Below are positions 33,598-42,658 of a DNA stretch of 64,000 nt, piece after piece; position 1 is the first letter of the stretch; each line of letters opens with the position of its first letter. The notes under the pieces were generated by a model that did no database searches, had not been told where the DNA came from, and saw nothing but the letters and a program-made list of their open reading frames with translations. The translations under genes were made by a program, and so were the position numbers. Source of the stretch: Bacteroidota bacterium (lineage in GTDB: Bacteria > Bacteroidota > Ignavibacteria > UBA10030 > UBA6906); contig JAUQWO010000077.1 of NCBI GenBank assembly GCA_030835135.1, positions 35,748 to 99,747 of the forward strand, given 5' to 3'.

Positions 33598-36039
33598 ATG
33601 ACCGTTGTCCGTGCTTCCGTCCTCTCCCGTGTTCTGCTCCTTGTGCTTGTGGCAGCACCTGTGCACCTGATCGCACAGGAGACGCCCGTCGTCCGGGCTG
33701 TCCGGGTGACCACTCCTCCCCGTATGGATGGCACCCTGAACGATGCCGTCTGGGGGTTGGCGCGGCCTGCAGCGGGCTTCCTCCAGCGTGATCCGGTGGA
33801 TGGAGCCCCTGCCACGGCGGCGTCCGAGGTCCGGGTGCTGTACGACGGCGAGGCGCTGTACTTCGGCTGCCGATACTACGACCCGGAGCCCTCGAAGATC
33901 ACCGCGCGATTGGCCCGCCGCGATGACGAAGAAGACACCGACCGCGGGTCGGTGCGCATCGATACCTTCCACGATCATCAGAATGCGTACGAACTCACAT
34001 TCAATCCTGCCGGCGTGCGGGTGGACATCCTGCAGTACCGTGATGGCCAGTACGAGGACAATTCCTGGGACCCCGTCTGGCAGGTGGAAACGGCGATCGA
34101 TTCTCTGGGATGGACCGCGGAGTTGCGCGTGCCATTCAGCATCCTCCGCTATCCTGATGTACCGGACGGGGCAGAGCAGACCTGGGGGATCAACTTCCTC
34201 CGGTCGGTGTTCCGCACCCAGGAGGAGAGCCGATGGTCGTGGACACCCAAGTCCGTGCAAGGACTGGTGTCGCGCTTCGGGCATCTCGAAGGGCTGGTCG
34301 ATCTCCCGCGCCCGCGCCGCATCGAGATCATGCCTTTCGGGCTGCTCCGTCAGGAATGGCGGCCGGCGAACGGGACGACCGGCGGATCCGCGTTGCGGGG
34401 CAATGGGGGGCTCGATCTGAAGGTCGGACTCTCGAACAACTTCGTGCTGGATGCGACGATCAATCCTGACTTCGGGCAGGTGGAGGCCGACCCGGCCGTG
34501 CTCAACCTCTCCACGTTCGAATCGTTCTATCCGGAACGCCGGCCGTTCTTCATCGAAGGCATGCAGATCTTCCGGTTCTCCACGTTCGGCGGCGATGGCG
34601 CGGGACCCGGACTCTTCTATTCGCGCCGCATCGGGCGTGCGTTGGGTGAGGACCGCGTGCCGCTGGAGAGCGGTGAGCGTCTCGTCCGTGCACCGCAGGC
34701 GTCCACGATCCTTGGTGCGTTGAAGGTTGCAGGCAAGACCGCGGGTGGCCTGTCGATCGGCGTCCTGCAGGCGGTCACCGACAGAGAGTTCGCGATCGTG
34801 GAGAAGGAGGGCCGGGAGTTCGAGCGACAGGTGGAAGATGAGGCCAGCTATTCGCTCGTGCGTCTGCGGCAGGATGTGCTCGACGGTTCATCCATCGGGA
34901 TGATCGCGACCACGACCGCACGGAGACGTCAGTTGCCATCATTCACGGGTGGCATCGACTGGAATCTGTTCGATGCCGACCGGAGCCATGGCCTCACGGG
35001 ATTCCTCGCCGGGTCACTTGCCGGTGATCGCACAGGCAACCGCCCGGGTGGGATCGCCGGGAACATCGAGCTCTCGCGGACGGCTGCGGAGCACTGGCTC
35101 TGGAGCATCAGCGCGGACCTTACGACGAAACAGTATCAGATCAATGATATGGGATTCTTCCGGCGCCCCAATGACTACGGCACCTTCGGGACGATCACCT
35201 ACAAGGAAGAGAAACCCGCGGCGGTCGTCCGGCGATACGCTATCACGGGCATGCTGCATGAACGCCATAATTTTGACGGTGCGCAGATCAACCGCAGCGT
35301 GCAACTCGAGAGCAGCGTGCTGCTGACGGGGTTCGAGGAGATCGGGATCTCGGCAGGCGTGGATGCCGGCCGATACGACGACCGCGAGACGCGCGGGAAC
35401 GGGCTGTACGAGCGGCCACTGTCGGGTGCCGTGGAACTCTCGGCGAGCACCGACTACCGCAAGGATGTCGTGGTGTCGGCGGAGGTGAAGCACTCCTGGG
35501 ACCGTCATGGGAAGCGCGGCTATCGGTTCGAGGCCGAAGTAGAGTTCCGGCCGGCGTCCTGGACCGCTTGGGAGATCAGCGGGGAAGGGGACATCGTCGA
35601 CGATCAGGAAGCATGGATGACGAACGAAGACCTCGGGCAGGGCGCACGGAGCATCTTTGCGGACCGGGATACGAGAGCGATCAGTGCCACGGTGCGCGGT
35701 TCGGTCACATTTCACCGCGACATGACGCTGCAAGTATACTCGCAGATGTTCACCGCGAAGGGGCGCTACCGGAATCCGCGCGTGCTGCAGACCGCCTCGA
35801 TCTTCGGCCCGTTCACGGGCACGGTGGCAGGCGATTTCGCGGGGCAGGAGTTCAACATGAACCTCGTGTTCCGCTGGGAGTACATGCCGGGCAGTACGCT
35901 CTATCTCGTCCTCTCGCAGGCCCGTGTGGCCGGATCGGACAACTACTACGCGTCGTGGGGCCGGGATGTGGCGGACCTGTTCGCAGCGCCGCCGACGACG
36001 GTGCTGATCGGAAAGATGACGTTCTGGTGGAACATCTGA
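33598..36039 (+). CDS. DUF5916 outer-membrane protein with CBM9-like domain
   Basis: 813 aa. Signal peptide (VLLLVLVAAPVHLIAQ). Residues about 30-240 form a CBM9-like domain (PPRMDGTLNDAVWG, VLYDGEALYFGCRYYDPEPS). The rest is DUF5916: WGINFLRSVFRTQEESRWSW, NPDFGQVEADPAVLNLSTFESFYPERRPFFIEG reduced to its core DFGQVEADP and ERRPFFIEG, then amphipathic beta strands ending in a Trp-rich terminus (KMTFWWNI), consistent with an outer-membrane barrel. Common in Bacteroidota-like genomes; function unknown. Confidence 0.82.
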   Translation: MTVVRASVLSRVLLLVLVAAPVHLIAQETPVVRAVRVTTPPRMDGTLNDAVWGLARPAAGFLQRDPVDGAPATAASEVRVLYDGEALYFGCRYYDPEPSKITARLARRDDEEDTDRGSVRIDTFHDHQNAYELTFNPAGVRVDILQYRDGQYEDNSWDPVWQVETAIDSLGWTAELRVPFSILRYPDVPDGAEQTWGINFLRSVFRTQEESRWSWTPKSVQGLVSRFGHLEGLVDLPRPRRIEIMPFGLLRQEWRPANGTTGGSALRGNGGLDLKVGLSNNFVLDATINPDFGQVEADPAVLNLSTFESFYPERRPFFIEGMQIFRFSTFGGDGAGPGLFYSRRIGRALGEDRVPLESGERLVRAPQASTILGALKVAGKTAGGLSIGVLQAVTDREFAIVEKEGREFERQVEDEASYSLVRLRQDVLDGSSIGMIATTTARRRQLPSFTGGIDWNLFDADRSHGLTGFLAGSLAGDRTGNRPGGIAGNIELSRTAAEHWLWSISADLTTKQYQINDMGFFRRPNDYGTFGTITYKEEKPAAVVRRYAITGMLHERHNFDGAQINRSVQLESSVLLTGFEEIGISAGVDAGRYDDRETRGNGLYERPLSGAVELSASTDYRKDVVVSAEVKHSWDRHGKRGYRFEAEVEFRPASWTAWEISGEGDIVDDQEAWMTNEDLGQGARSIFADRDTRAISATVRGSVTFHRDMTLQVYSQMFTAKGRYRNPRVLQTASIFGPFTGTVAGDFAGQEFNMNLVFRWEYMPGSTLYLVLSQARVAGSDNYYASWGRDVADLFAAPPTTVLIGKMTFWWNI

Positions 36040-36102
36040 GACTTCCGTACATTCTTTCTCTGCGTGCATGAACTATCGATCGGTCAAACGAGGAGCTCCC
36101 TT

Positions 36103-37662
36103 ATGAACCTCCACCGCTGTGCATGGCTCGCTGTGTTCTGTGTTCTGCTCGTCGCCGGTGCCAGCGCGCAGCAGACCGCTGACATCGACGCGCTCGTTGA
36201 ACGTGTCCGGGCGGCATTCGACGTCCCCGGCATCTCCCTGGCCGTCGTGCAGGACGGCAAGGTCATCATCGCGAAGGGGTACGGTGTGAAGACCGCCGGT
36301 ACCTCGGAGAAGGTCGATGCCCACACGCTCTTCGGCATCGCCTCCAACACGAAGCTTTTCACCGCGACGGCGCTCGCACTTCTGGTCGAGGAAGGGAAGC
36401 TGGAGTGGGATGCCCCTGTGGTCCGCTATCTTCCCTGGTTCCAGCTCTCCGATCCGTACGTGACCCGCGAACTGACCGTTCGCGACCTGCTGGTGCACCG
36501 CAGTGGCCTCGGCCTCGGGGCCGGCGATCTTCTCTGGTGGCCGCCGTCAACATATTCGCGGAACGAGATCGCGCGCCGCCTGCGCCACGTCCCCCTGAAG
36601 ACGAGCTTCCGCAGTGCCTATGCGTATGACAATGTGCTGTATCTCGTGGCAGGTGAGCTCATCCTGGCGGTGAGCGGTCTGAGCTGGGAGGATTTCGTTA
36701 CCGCACGCATCCTTGCACCGGTGGGCATGACCGAAAGCACCGTGCGTCACGGCGACCCGGGTCCGGCAAAGAACGTCGCCACCCCTCATGCCTCGATCAG
36801 GGGGACAGTCCGGCCGGTGAAGTCCTTCGACAGCGACAATACCAATCCGGCCGGCGGGATCAATGCGAGCGCCGCGGATATGGCGCAATGGCTCATCACG
36901 CAGCTCGATTCCGGGCGGGTTGCAGGCGGCACGCGGCTCTTCTCGCCGCGGAGCACGAGGCAGCTCTGGGGTATCGTCACGCCGCTTGCCATCGGGGACC
37001 CCGCGCCTGAACTTGCTGCGCTCAAGCCCGAATTCAATGGCTATGCCCTCGGGATCCAGGTGCGCGACCTGCGCGGCGTGAAGATCCTCACACACACCGG
37101 CGGACTTCCGGGGTATGTGTCGCGGGTGACGATGGTCCCGAAACTGAAGCTCGGGATCGCGGTCCTCACGAACCAGGAATCGGGTGCGGCCTTCGAATCG
37201 CTCACGTATCTCATCCTCGACCGGTTCCTCAAGCAGCCCACCACGGACTGGGTCGCCGCGTACAAGCGTGTCGGTGCGCGCCGCGACTCGATCGGTGCTG
37301 CGGCCGATCGGAAGACCATGGTTCGCACCGACAGTGTGACGACCCCGCCGTTGCCGCTCGCACGGTACGCCGGCACCTACACCGATCCGTGGTACGGCGA
37401 CATGACGATCACGCACGAGGCAGGAAAGCTGCAGATCAGCATGACCCGCACGCCGTCGCTGCAGGGATGGCTGGAGTACTGGCAGTACGGCAGCTTCATC
37501 GCCCGGTGGTCGGATCCGGAACTCCGTGCCGATGCGTTCGTGATGTTCACGCTTGCGCCCGGCGGAACGATCGAACGAGTGACGATGAAGCCGGTGTCGG
37601 GTGAGACCGATTTCAGTTTCGATTTCCAGGACCTTTCCTTCACACCGGCACCGCGGCGGTAG
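36103..37662 (+). CDS. Exported beta-lactamase-fold serine hydrolase
   Basis: 519 aa from ATG 36103 (GAGGAG upstream). Signal peptide ending ASAQQ. Class C/esterase fold: catalytic SNTK (GIASNTKLFTATAL), YDN in SAYAYDNVLYLVAGELI, and HTGGLPGYVS as the third motif. The C-terminal about 120 residues form a DUF3471-like lipocalin domain (YAGTYTDPWYGDMTI). Likely a peptidase or esterase rather than a true antibiotic-resistance enzyme. Its stop overlaps the region of the nitroreductase start. Confidence 0.88.
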   Translation: MNLHRCAWLAVFCVLLVAGASAQQTADIDALVERVRAAFDVPGISLAVVQDGKVIIAKGYGVKTAGTSEKVDAHTLFGIASNTKLFTATALALLVEEGKLEWDAPVVRYLPWFQLSDPYVTRELTVRDLLVHRSGLGLGAGDLLWWPPSTYSRNEIARRLRHVPLKTSFRSAYAYDNVLYLVAGELILAVSGLSWEDFVTARILAPVGMTESTVRHGDPGPAKNVATPHASIRGTVRPVKSFDSDNTNPAGGINASAADMAQWLITQLDSGRVAGGTRLFSPRSTRQLWGIVTPLAIGDPAPELAALKPEFNGYALGIQVRDLRGVKILTHTGGLPGYVSRVTMVPKLKLGIAVLTNQESGAAFESLTYLILDRFLKQPTTDWVAAYKRVGARRDSIGAAADRKTMVRTDSVTTPPLPLARYAGTYTDPWYGDMTITHEAGKLQISMTRTPSLQGWLEYWQYGSFIARWSDPELRADAFVMFTLAPGGTIERVTMKPVSGETDFSFDFQDLSFTPAPRR

Positions 37663-37663
37663 G

Positions 37664-38212
37664 ATGATGGATTTCGCACAACTCATCAGGGAGCGGCAGA
37701 GCGTCCGCAGCTACGCCGACACGCCGGTGGAACCGGAAAAGCTCGCCATGCTCGTGGACGCCGTGCGTCTCGCCCCCTCCGCGAGCAATGCGCAGCCATG
37801 GAAGCTGGTGATGGTGGATGATCCGGTCCTCCGCGGAGAGATCGCGCAGGCGACGTTCAGCCAGGCGATCGCGTTCAATCGTTTCGCGCCCCAGGCGCCG
37901 GTCATCGCGGTGTTGACCATCGAGCGGACACGCACCATCACGCAGATCGGCGGGTGGCTGAAGGACCGGGAGTACCAGCTGATCGATATCGGGATCGCCG
38001 CGGAGCATCTCTGCCTGCAGGCTGCCGAACTCGGCCTGGGCACATGTATGATCGGATGGTTCAACGAGAAGAAGATCAAGCACCTTCTCCGGATACCTCG
38101 AGGGACCCGGATCGGACTGCTGGTCACGATCGGCTATCCGGCGGAAGGATACCCGGTCCGTCCGAAGGTCCGGAAAGAAACCGCGCAGATGAGCAGCTTC
38201 AACGGGTATTAG
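37664..38212 (+). CDS. Nitroreductase-family flavoprotein
   Basis: 182-183 aa from ATG 37664 or 37667, 1-4 bases after the previous stop. FMN-binding features: LIRERQSVRSYAD, LAPSASNAQPWKLVMV and AAELGLGTCMIGWF. NAD(P)H-dependent reduction of nitro compounds, quinones or similar; real substrate unknown. The C-terminus (GYPAEGYPVRPKVRKE) matches the family. Probably co-transcribed with the serine hydrolase. Confidence 0.88.
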   Translation: MMDFAQLIRERQSVRSYADTPVEPEKLAMLVDAVRLAPSASNAQPWKLVMVDDPVLRGEIAQATFSQAIAFNRFAPQAPVIAVLTIERTRTITQIGGWLKDREYQLIDIGIAAEHLCLQAAELGLGTCMIGWFNEKKIKHLLRIPRGTRIGLLVTIGYPAEGYPVRPKVRKETAQMSSFNGY

Positions 38213-38236
38213 TGGCGACGGGTCCCTCTGGGCCAC

Positions 38237-38342
38237 GCGGACGCCGCGGACCCCGGCAGACCCCGCGAACCCCGGCAGACCCCGCGGACCCCGGCAGTCC
38301 CAGCGGACCCTGGCAGACCCAGCGGACGCCGCGGACGCCGGC
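38237..38342. repeat. GC-rich tandem repeat, 9/18-bp period
   Basis: About six diverged copies of GCGGACCCC-GGCAGACCC between the nitroreductase stop and the following minus-strand gene. The period (18, from two 9-mers) makes collagen-like shadow peptides in several frames (GPRG, GFAG), but no ribosome site supports translation. Single-base insertions occur between later copies. Confidence 0.7.
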
Positions 38343-38346
38343 GATC

Positions 38347-38922
38347 TCACTGTCCGATACTCTTCAGTGATGCCGGCTCTTCAATTGGGTAGCGGGCATA
38401 CGCCTTCAGGAATGAGAAATCGCGTTGCTGGGGCGAGATCAGGACCTGGCCCTTTTCACCCACCGACGCACCGATCGCACATCCCGCCAGCATCCCGACC
38501 GCAGTACCTGCCAGCATTCCCGTCGCCTGATTTGACTCGTGTTCTGCCTGGGCGTTGCAGCCGAACGAGTCGTTGGGTTGCCGCTTCACTTCCGTCGCAG
38601 CACCGATCGCCAGTCCACCGAGACACCCCAGTGGCGCCCCGATCAGCATCCCCGTCACCGGGTGCGTGTTCTTTTCCGTCGTGATCATGTGGATCTGCGC
38701 GAAGGGGACGATGAGCAGGGCGCGGGGATCGTTGCGCATGTCGACCGGTGACAGGCCGGGCCGCGAGCCCAGGACGATGGTGCTTTCACGTACCGCGATG
38801 ATCTCACCGGTGAATGCCCTGCCTGCGGTCAGGACGATGTCGACGGCAGGAGATGTGGTCCCATCAACGACGACGCCGAGGGACAGAGCGGCGAGCAGAA
38901 CGAGGGAAGCGGGGAGTTTCAT
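38347..38922 (-). CDS. Exported protein with glycine-zipper segments
   Basis: 191 aa, ATG 38922 behind GGAGGT. Signal peptide (ASLVLLAALSLGVVVDG). A beta-rich middle (FTGEIIAVRESTIVLGS) is followed by two small-residue helices, GMLIGAPLGCLGGLAIGAA and GMLAGTAVGMLAGCAIGAS, resembling glycine-zipper proteins. The two Cys within the helices could cross-link. No family named. Stands alone. Confidence 0.7.
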   Translation of the reverse strand: MKLPASLVLLAALSLGVVVDGTTSPAVDIVLTAGRAFTGEIIAVRESTIVLGSRPGLSPVDMRNDPRALLIVPFAQIHMITTEKNTHPVTGMLIGAPLGCLGGLAIGAATEVKRQPNDSFGCNAQAEHESNQATGMLAGTAVGMLAGCAIGASVGEKGQVLISPQQRDFSFLKAYARYPIEEPASLKSIGQ

Positions 38923-39063
38923 GATAGACCTCCATCAGGGGTTGCGCATGGGCCGCGTGCACAGCTGCCCTCAGATCCCGGAGGCGAAGGCAGCGTTCCA
39001 TTCTGAAGGCAAGGTACTGCAGACTACGACAGGAGTTGTCACAAGGATGTCACGATGTGGGCC

Positions 39064-42000
39064 CTATGCTACTTCCACCTTCACCCATCGTTCGAGCATC
39101 TTCCGCATGCTATCACGGGTGACGGGTTTGGCCATATAGTCGTCCATGCCCGCCGTGATGCACCGCTTGCGGTCGCCCTCAAGTGCGTTCGCGGTCATGG
39201 CGACAATGGTCGTCCTGGTGCCGTTGTGTTCGCGTTTCCGGATCTCCGCTGTCGCCTCGAATCCATCCATCTCCGGCATCTGGCAATCCATGAAGACCAC
39301 CCCATAGGTCCCCGCGGCGATCGCGCCGAGGGCTTCACGGCCGTCGCCCGCCACATCCGGGATGCAGCCGAGTGCCTGCAGCATCTTCACCGCCACCTTC
39401 TGGTTCACGGGATTGTCTTCGACCACGAGCACCCTGACCCCTGAGAACGACTTCTGTTCGGCGACAGCCGTGCCTTCCGTGGCACGGGAGGGAATGGGCC
39501 CGGTCCCGGCCACCGTGTCGCGCCGCGTTGAGACCAGATCCACGAGCGTGGAGTACAACTCGGCTTTCCTGACCGGTTTGGGGAGGCATATGGCACGGCT
39601 CCTGCCCAACCCGTCGATGCAGACGGATGAGCCGTGGGGCACCAGCACAACGAGCGATGTGGACCCGAGTGCGCCGTTGTGTTCGAGTTCCCGTTTCACG
39701 GTTGCAGGATCGAATCCGGTGATCTCACTGTTGGCGATCATGATGGTGTACGGCAGCATCCGTTCGCGGGAAGCCCTGATCATGGCCCATGCATCGTCGG
39801 CCGCGTGAACGACATCGGCATGGATCCCCCACGACCGCAGCATGCTGTGCAGCGCTTCGCGGTTCCGGACGGCCTCATCGACGATGAGAATGCGGACCCC
39901 ATGCAATGCAGGATCCGGAGTCGGAGCCGAGCCGGCGCGCTTCCGGAAGACCACGGTGAACCAGAATGTGCTGCCCCTGCCGGGTTCGCTCTCCACGCCA
40001 ACGGTTCCGCCCATGAGTTCCACGAGGCGACGCGCAATGGCAAGGCCCAATCCCGTGCCGCCGAACTTGCGCGGTGTGGACCCATCCGCCTGTGCGAACG
40101 GCTGGAAGAGCCGTGCACACGTGCCTTCGGGGATGCCGATCCCCGTATCCGCGACCTCGCACCGGATCGTGACAGCGGCACGCGTCTCCCGGACAACACC
40201 CATGCGGACGGCGATCTCGCCGGAGGGTGTGAACTTGATCGCATTGCCGATGAGGTTCATCAGTACCTGTCGGAAGCGGCCGGGATCACCGCACACGGTG
40301 TCGGGGACGCTGTGGTCGACCAGTCCGGACAACTCCAGCGACTTCTGATGGGCCCGGTGCGCGAACAGAGAGAGCGTCTCGTCCAGCGTGGTCTGCAGGT
40401 CGAACCCCGTCTCTTCCAGCTCCACACGGCCGGCTTCGATCTTCGAGAAGTCCAGGATATCGTTGATGATGCCAAGGAGCACGTCGGCGGAGTATCGTAT
40501 CGTGTCGGCCAGGTCTCGCTGTTCCCGCGTGAGCTGCGTATCCAGCAGCAATTCCGCCATGCCAATGACGCCGTTCATTGGTGTGCGTATCTCGTGGCTC
40601 ATCGTGGCGAGGAACTCTGATTTGAGGCGCGATGCCTTCAGCGCATCCTCCTTCGCAGCAGCCAGTTCCTTCGCCTGCTGTTCGAGTTGGCGCGCCTGCT
40701 GCTCGGCCTCGACCCGTGCGACCAGCAATTCCTGATTCGAGCGTGTGAGGCTCTCCTGCGTTGCCTTGCGCAGCGTGATATCGCGGCCGATCCCCAGGAC
40801 CCCGATCAGGCGGCCCTTGGCGTCATACATCGGGGTCTTGATGGTCTCCAGGAACACCTCTTGTCCGTTCGTTGCCAGCGTGACGACCTCTTCATTCCGG
40901 CTCGGGCGGTTCGCTTCCATTGCCAGACGGTCGTTCTCACGGAAGAAGTCGGCGAGGTCCTTCGGTACGAAATCATGGTCGGTCTTGCCGATGATCTGCT
41001 CCTGAGGTGCGCCGAAGAAATGCTCGAACATCGTATTGCAGAGCAGATAGACCCCGTTCTTGTCCTTCAACCAGATGTAGTCGGGGAGCGAATCGACCAG
41101 CGTGCGGAGCATCGCCTCGCTCATGCCCAGGGCGTGCTCGGCCCGCTTGTGCTCGATGTTGAGGATCGCCATCGCGATCTGGTCGGCGAGCTGACATGCG
41201 AACGCGATCTCATCGGATTCCCACCGACGGGCGGGGCCGACGTGTTCAAAGGAGAGAACACCGAGGCTTACACCGCCATGCCGGATGACGGCGTCCAGCC
41301 TGGAGCTGATGCTGTTCGGCCTGAGATACGGTGCGACGTACCCTGCGGTCCGTGGATCCGTCAGGGCATCGTGAGCATCCACGAACTGCACATCCTTCAG
41401 CGCAGCGAATTCGTTCGTGAAGTCCCGGTGGTGCAACGTGTCGCCGGTGGAATGCATTCCGGAGGAAGCTACGTATGTGTCGATGTTCAGGAGTCGTGTG
41501 CCATCGTCTTCGAAGAGCCAGATCCCCACGCGGCCGACGCCGATCGCGCGTGATGCAGATTCCGTGAGCAGCGGGGCGATGGATGGCAGGTCCTTCGAGG
41601 TGGTTGTCGGTGCGGTTGCGAAACCGGCAACCACGTCGGCCTCACGCTGACGGCGCTCCGCGGCCTTCCGGGCCTCATCCTGGAGCAGTTTCCGTTCTGT
41701 GATGTCCTCGTGTGCCCCCGCCATGAGCAGGGGTTGACCCGATGGTGACCAGCGCGTGACTTTTCCACGGTCGTGGACCCAGACCCATCTGCCATCCTTG
41801 TGGCGCATGCGGACCTCGCACTCGTAGGACGGGGTCTCGCCGGCAAAGTGGCGGTGCAGCGCTTCGCCCGAGCGCGCGAGGTCCTCGGGATGCGTCAGGT
41901 TCTCCCAGGTCTTGATGCTGAGTGGTTCGAGCTCTTCCAGGGTGTATCCCACGATCGCCGCCCACCGGTCGTCAAAGCGCGTCACGCCGGTCGCAACATC

Positions 42001-42315
42001 CCATTCCCAGGTGCCGACATGGATGCTCCGCAGGATCTCGGAGAGCCGTCGCTGTTCGATGCGGACGATGACGAGAATGATGACCGCCAGTGCGCCCATC
42101 GCCACCGAAGCGAGGATGAGTGTGCCGATCATCCAATGGTCGTGGCGCAGCTGATACACACCGATGACGGCAAGGACAAGCAGCGGCGAGAGACCGCTCA
42201 GGAAGCCCATCCCGGAAAGGAAGCGGAGGCGTTGTCCGGTTGCGTTCTCCGGAGAGAGTATCCCTTTCCAGAAACTTCCCGTTTGTCCCATCCCTGATGC
42301 CACTCCGCTGTGCAT
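39064..42315 (-). CDS. Hybrid histidine kinase (PAS-GAF-PAS-HK-REC-REC)
   Basis: 1083 aa. Two helices (about 38-57, 63-86); PAS1 (IHVGTWEWDV...HEDITERK), a GAF domain (about 225-395), PAS2 (SLPDYIWLKD...GRDITLRK), a coiled linker, HisKA with phospho-acceptor His in MSHEIRTPMNGVIG, and HATPase with N box LIGNAIKFT, DTGIGIP and GGTGLGLAIA. REC1 (about 805-920) is degenerate: ILIVDEAVRNRE, and the acceptor position reads TIMIANSEITG with no Asp. REC2 is canonical: VVFMDCQMPEMDG and MTANALEGD. No Hpt or output domain, and no neighbouring regulator, so the downstream partner is unknown. Confidence 0.93.
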   Translation of the reverse strand: MHSGVASGMGQTGSFWKGILSPENATGQRLRFLSGMGFLSGLSPLLVLAVIGVYQLRHDHWMIGTLILASVAMGALAVIILVIVRIEQRRLSEILRSIHVGTWEWDVATGVTRFDDRWAAIVGYTLEELEPLSIKTWENLTHPEDLARSGEALHRHFAGETPSYECEVRMRHKDGRWVWVHDRGKVTRWSPSGQPLLMAGAHEDITERKLLQDEARKAAERRQREADVVAGFATAPTTTSKDLPSIAPLLTESASRAIGVGRVGIWLFEDDGTRLLNIDTYVASSGMHSTGDTLHHRDFTNEFAALKDVQFVDAHDALTDPRTAGYVAPYLRPNSISSRLDAVIRHGGVSLGVLSFEHVGPARRWESDEIAFACQLADQIAMAILNIEHKRAEHALGMSEAMLRTLVDSLPDYIWLKDKNGVYLLCNTMFEHFFGAPQEQIIGKTDHDFVPKDLADFFRENDRLAMEANRPSRNEEVVTLATNGQEVFLETIKTPMYDAKGRLIGVLGIGRDITLRKATQESLTRSNQELLVARVEAEQQARQLEQQAKELAAAKEDALKASRLKSEFLATMSHEIRTPMNGVIGMAELLLDTQLTREQRDLADTIRYSADVLLGIINDILDFSKIEAGRVELEETGFDLQTTLDETLSLFAHRAHQKSLELSGLVDHSVPDTVCGDPGRFRQVLMNLIGNAIKFTPSGEIAVRMGVVRETRAAVTIRCEVADTGIGIPEGTCARLFQPFAQADGSTPRKFGGTGLGLAIARRLVELMGGTVGVESEPGRGSTFWFTVVFRKRAGSAPTPDPALHGVRILIVDEAVRNREALHSMLRSWGIHADVVHAADDAWAMIRASRERMLPYTIMIANSEITGFDPATVKRELEHNGALGSTSLVVLVPHGSSVCIDGLGRSRAICLPKPVRKAELYSTLVDLVSTRRDTVAGTGPIPSRATEGTAVAEQKSFSGVRVLVVEDNPVNQKVAVKMLQALGCIPDVAGDGREALGAIAAGTYGVVFMDCQMPEMDGFEATAEIRKREHNGTRTTIVAMTANALEGDRKRCITAGMDDYMAKPVTRDSMRKMLERWVKVEVA

Positions 42316-42343
42316 GTCATCTGAGATTCCCCTGGGTGGTACG

Positions 42344-42372
42344 GCTGTACCGCCTCTTTAATAGTAGGTCAA
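42344..42372 (-). promoter_or_regulatory. Candidate histidine kinase promoter
   Basis: Minus strand TTGACC (42372-42367), 17-base spacer, TACAGC (42349-42344), 29 bases before the kinase ATG. The -10 is weak, but the geometry matches other sites in the window. Confidence 0.4.
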
Positions 42373-42561
42373 ATCCTGTGCCACCGCTTGGGTCGGGCCA
42401 CGACTTCCGACCCCCGAATATGCCACGATCGTGCCCGAATTCCAGAGAAAACCGGTTCACACGCGGTATCGTCGCGAAGGACCTGCCGCGACGTCGGAAC
42501 GGGTGCATACTTCTGGCCACCTGGATGGATGCACGTGGGCGGATGCACACCACCGCGTCGA

Positions 42562-42591
42562 TTGCATTCCCGTAAGAAAGCGCTATATTTC
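42562..42591 (+). promoter_or_regulatory. Candidate araA promoter
   Basis: TTG (42562-42564), 19 bases, TATATTTC (42584-42591), about 68 bases before araA ATG. It matches the Bacteroidota-style TTG/TAnnTTTG arrangement better than the sigma-70 consensus. The other part of this 343-base divergent gap holds only the kinase promoter. Confidence 0.5.
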
Positions 42592-42658
42592 TTATCCTCC
42601 TGCACATCTGCGGGAGACACCAAGCAGTCCACCGCCATTGCCCAAGTTGAAGGTCACC

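Noticed and set aside
37640-38350. Collagen-like ORF on the minus strand
   Set aside because: The GFAG/GLPG segment comes from the GC-rich minisatellite; the rest is antisense to the nitroreductase.
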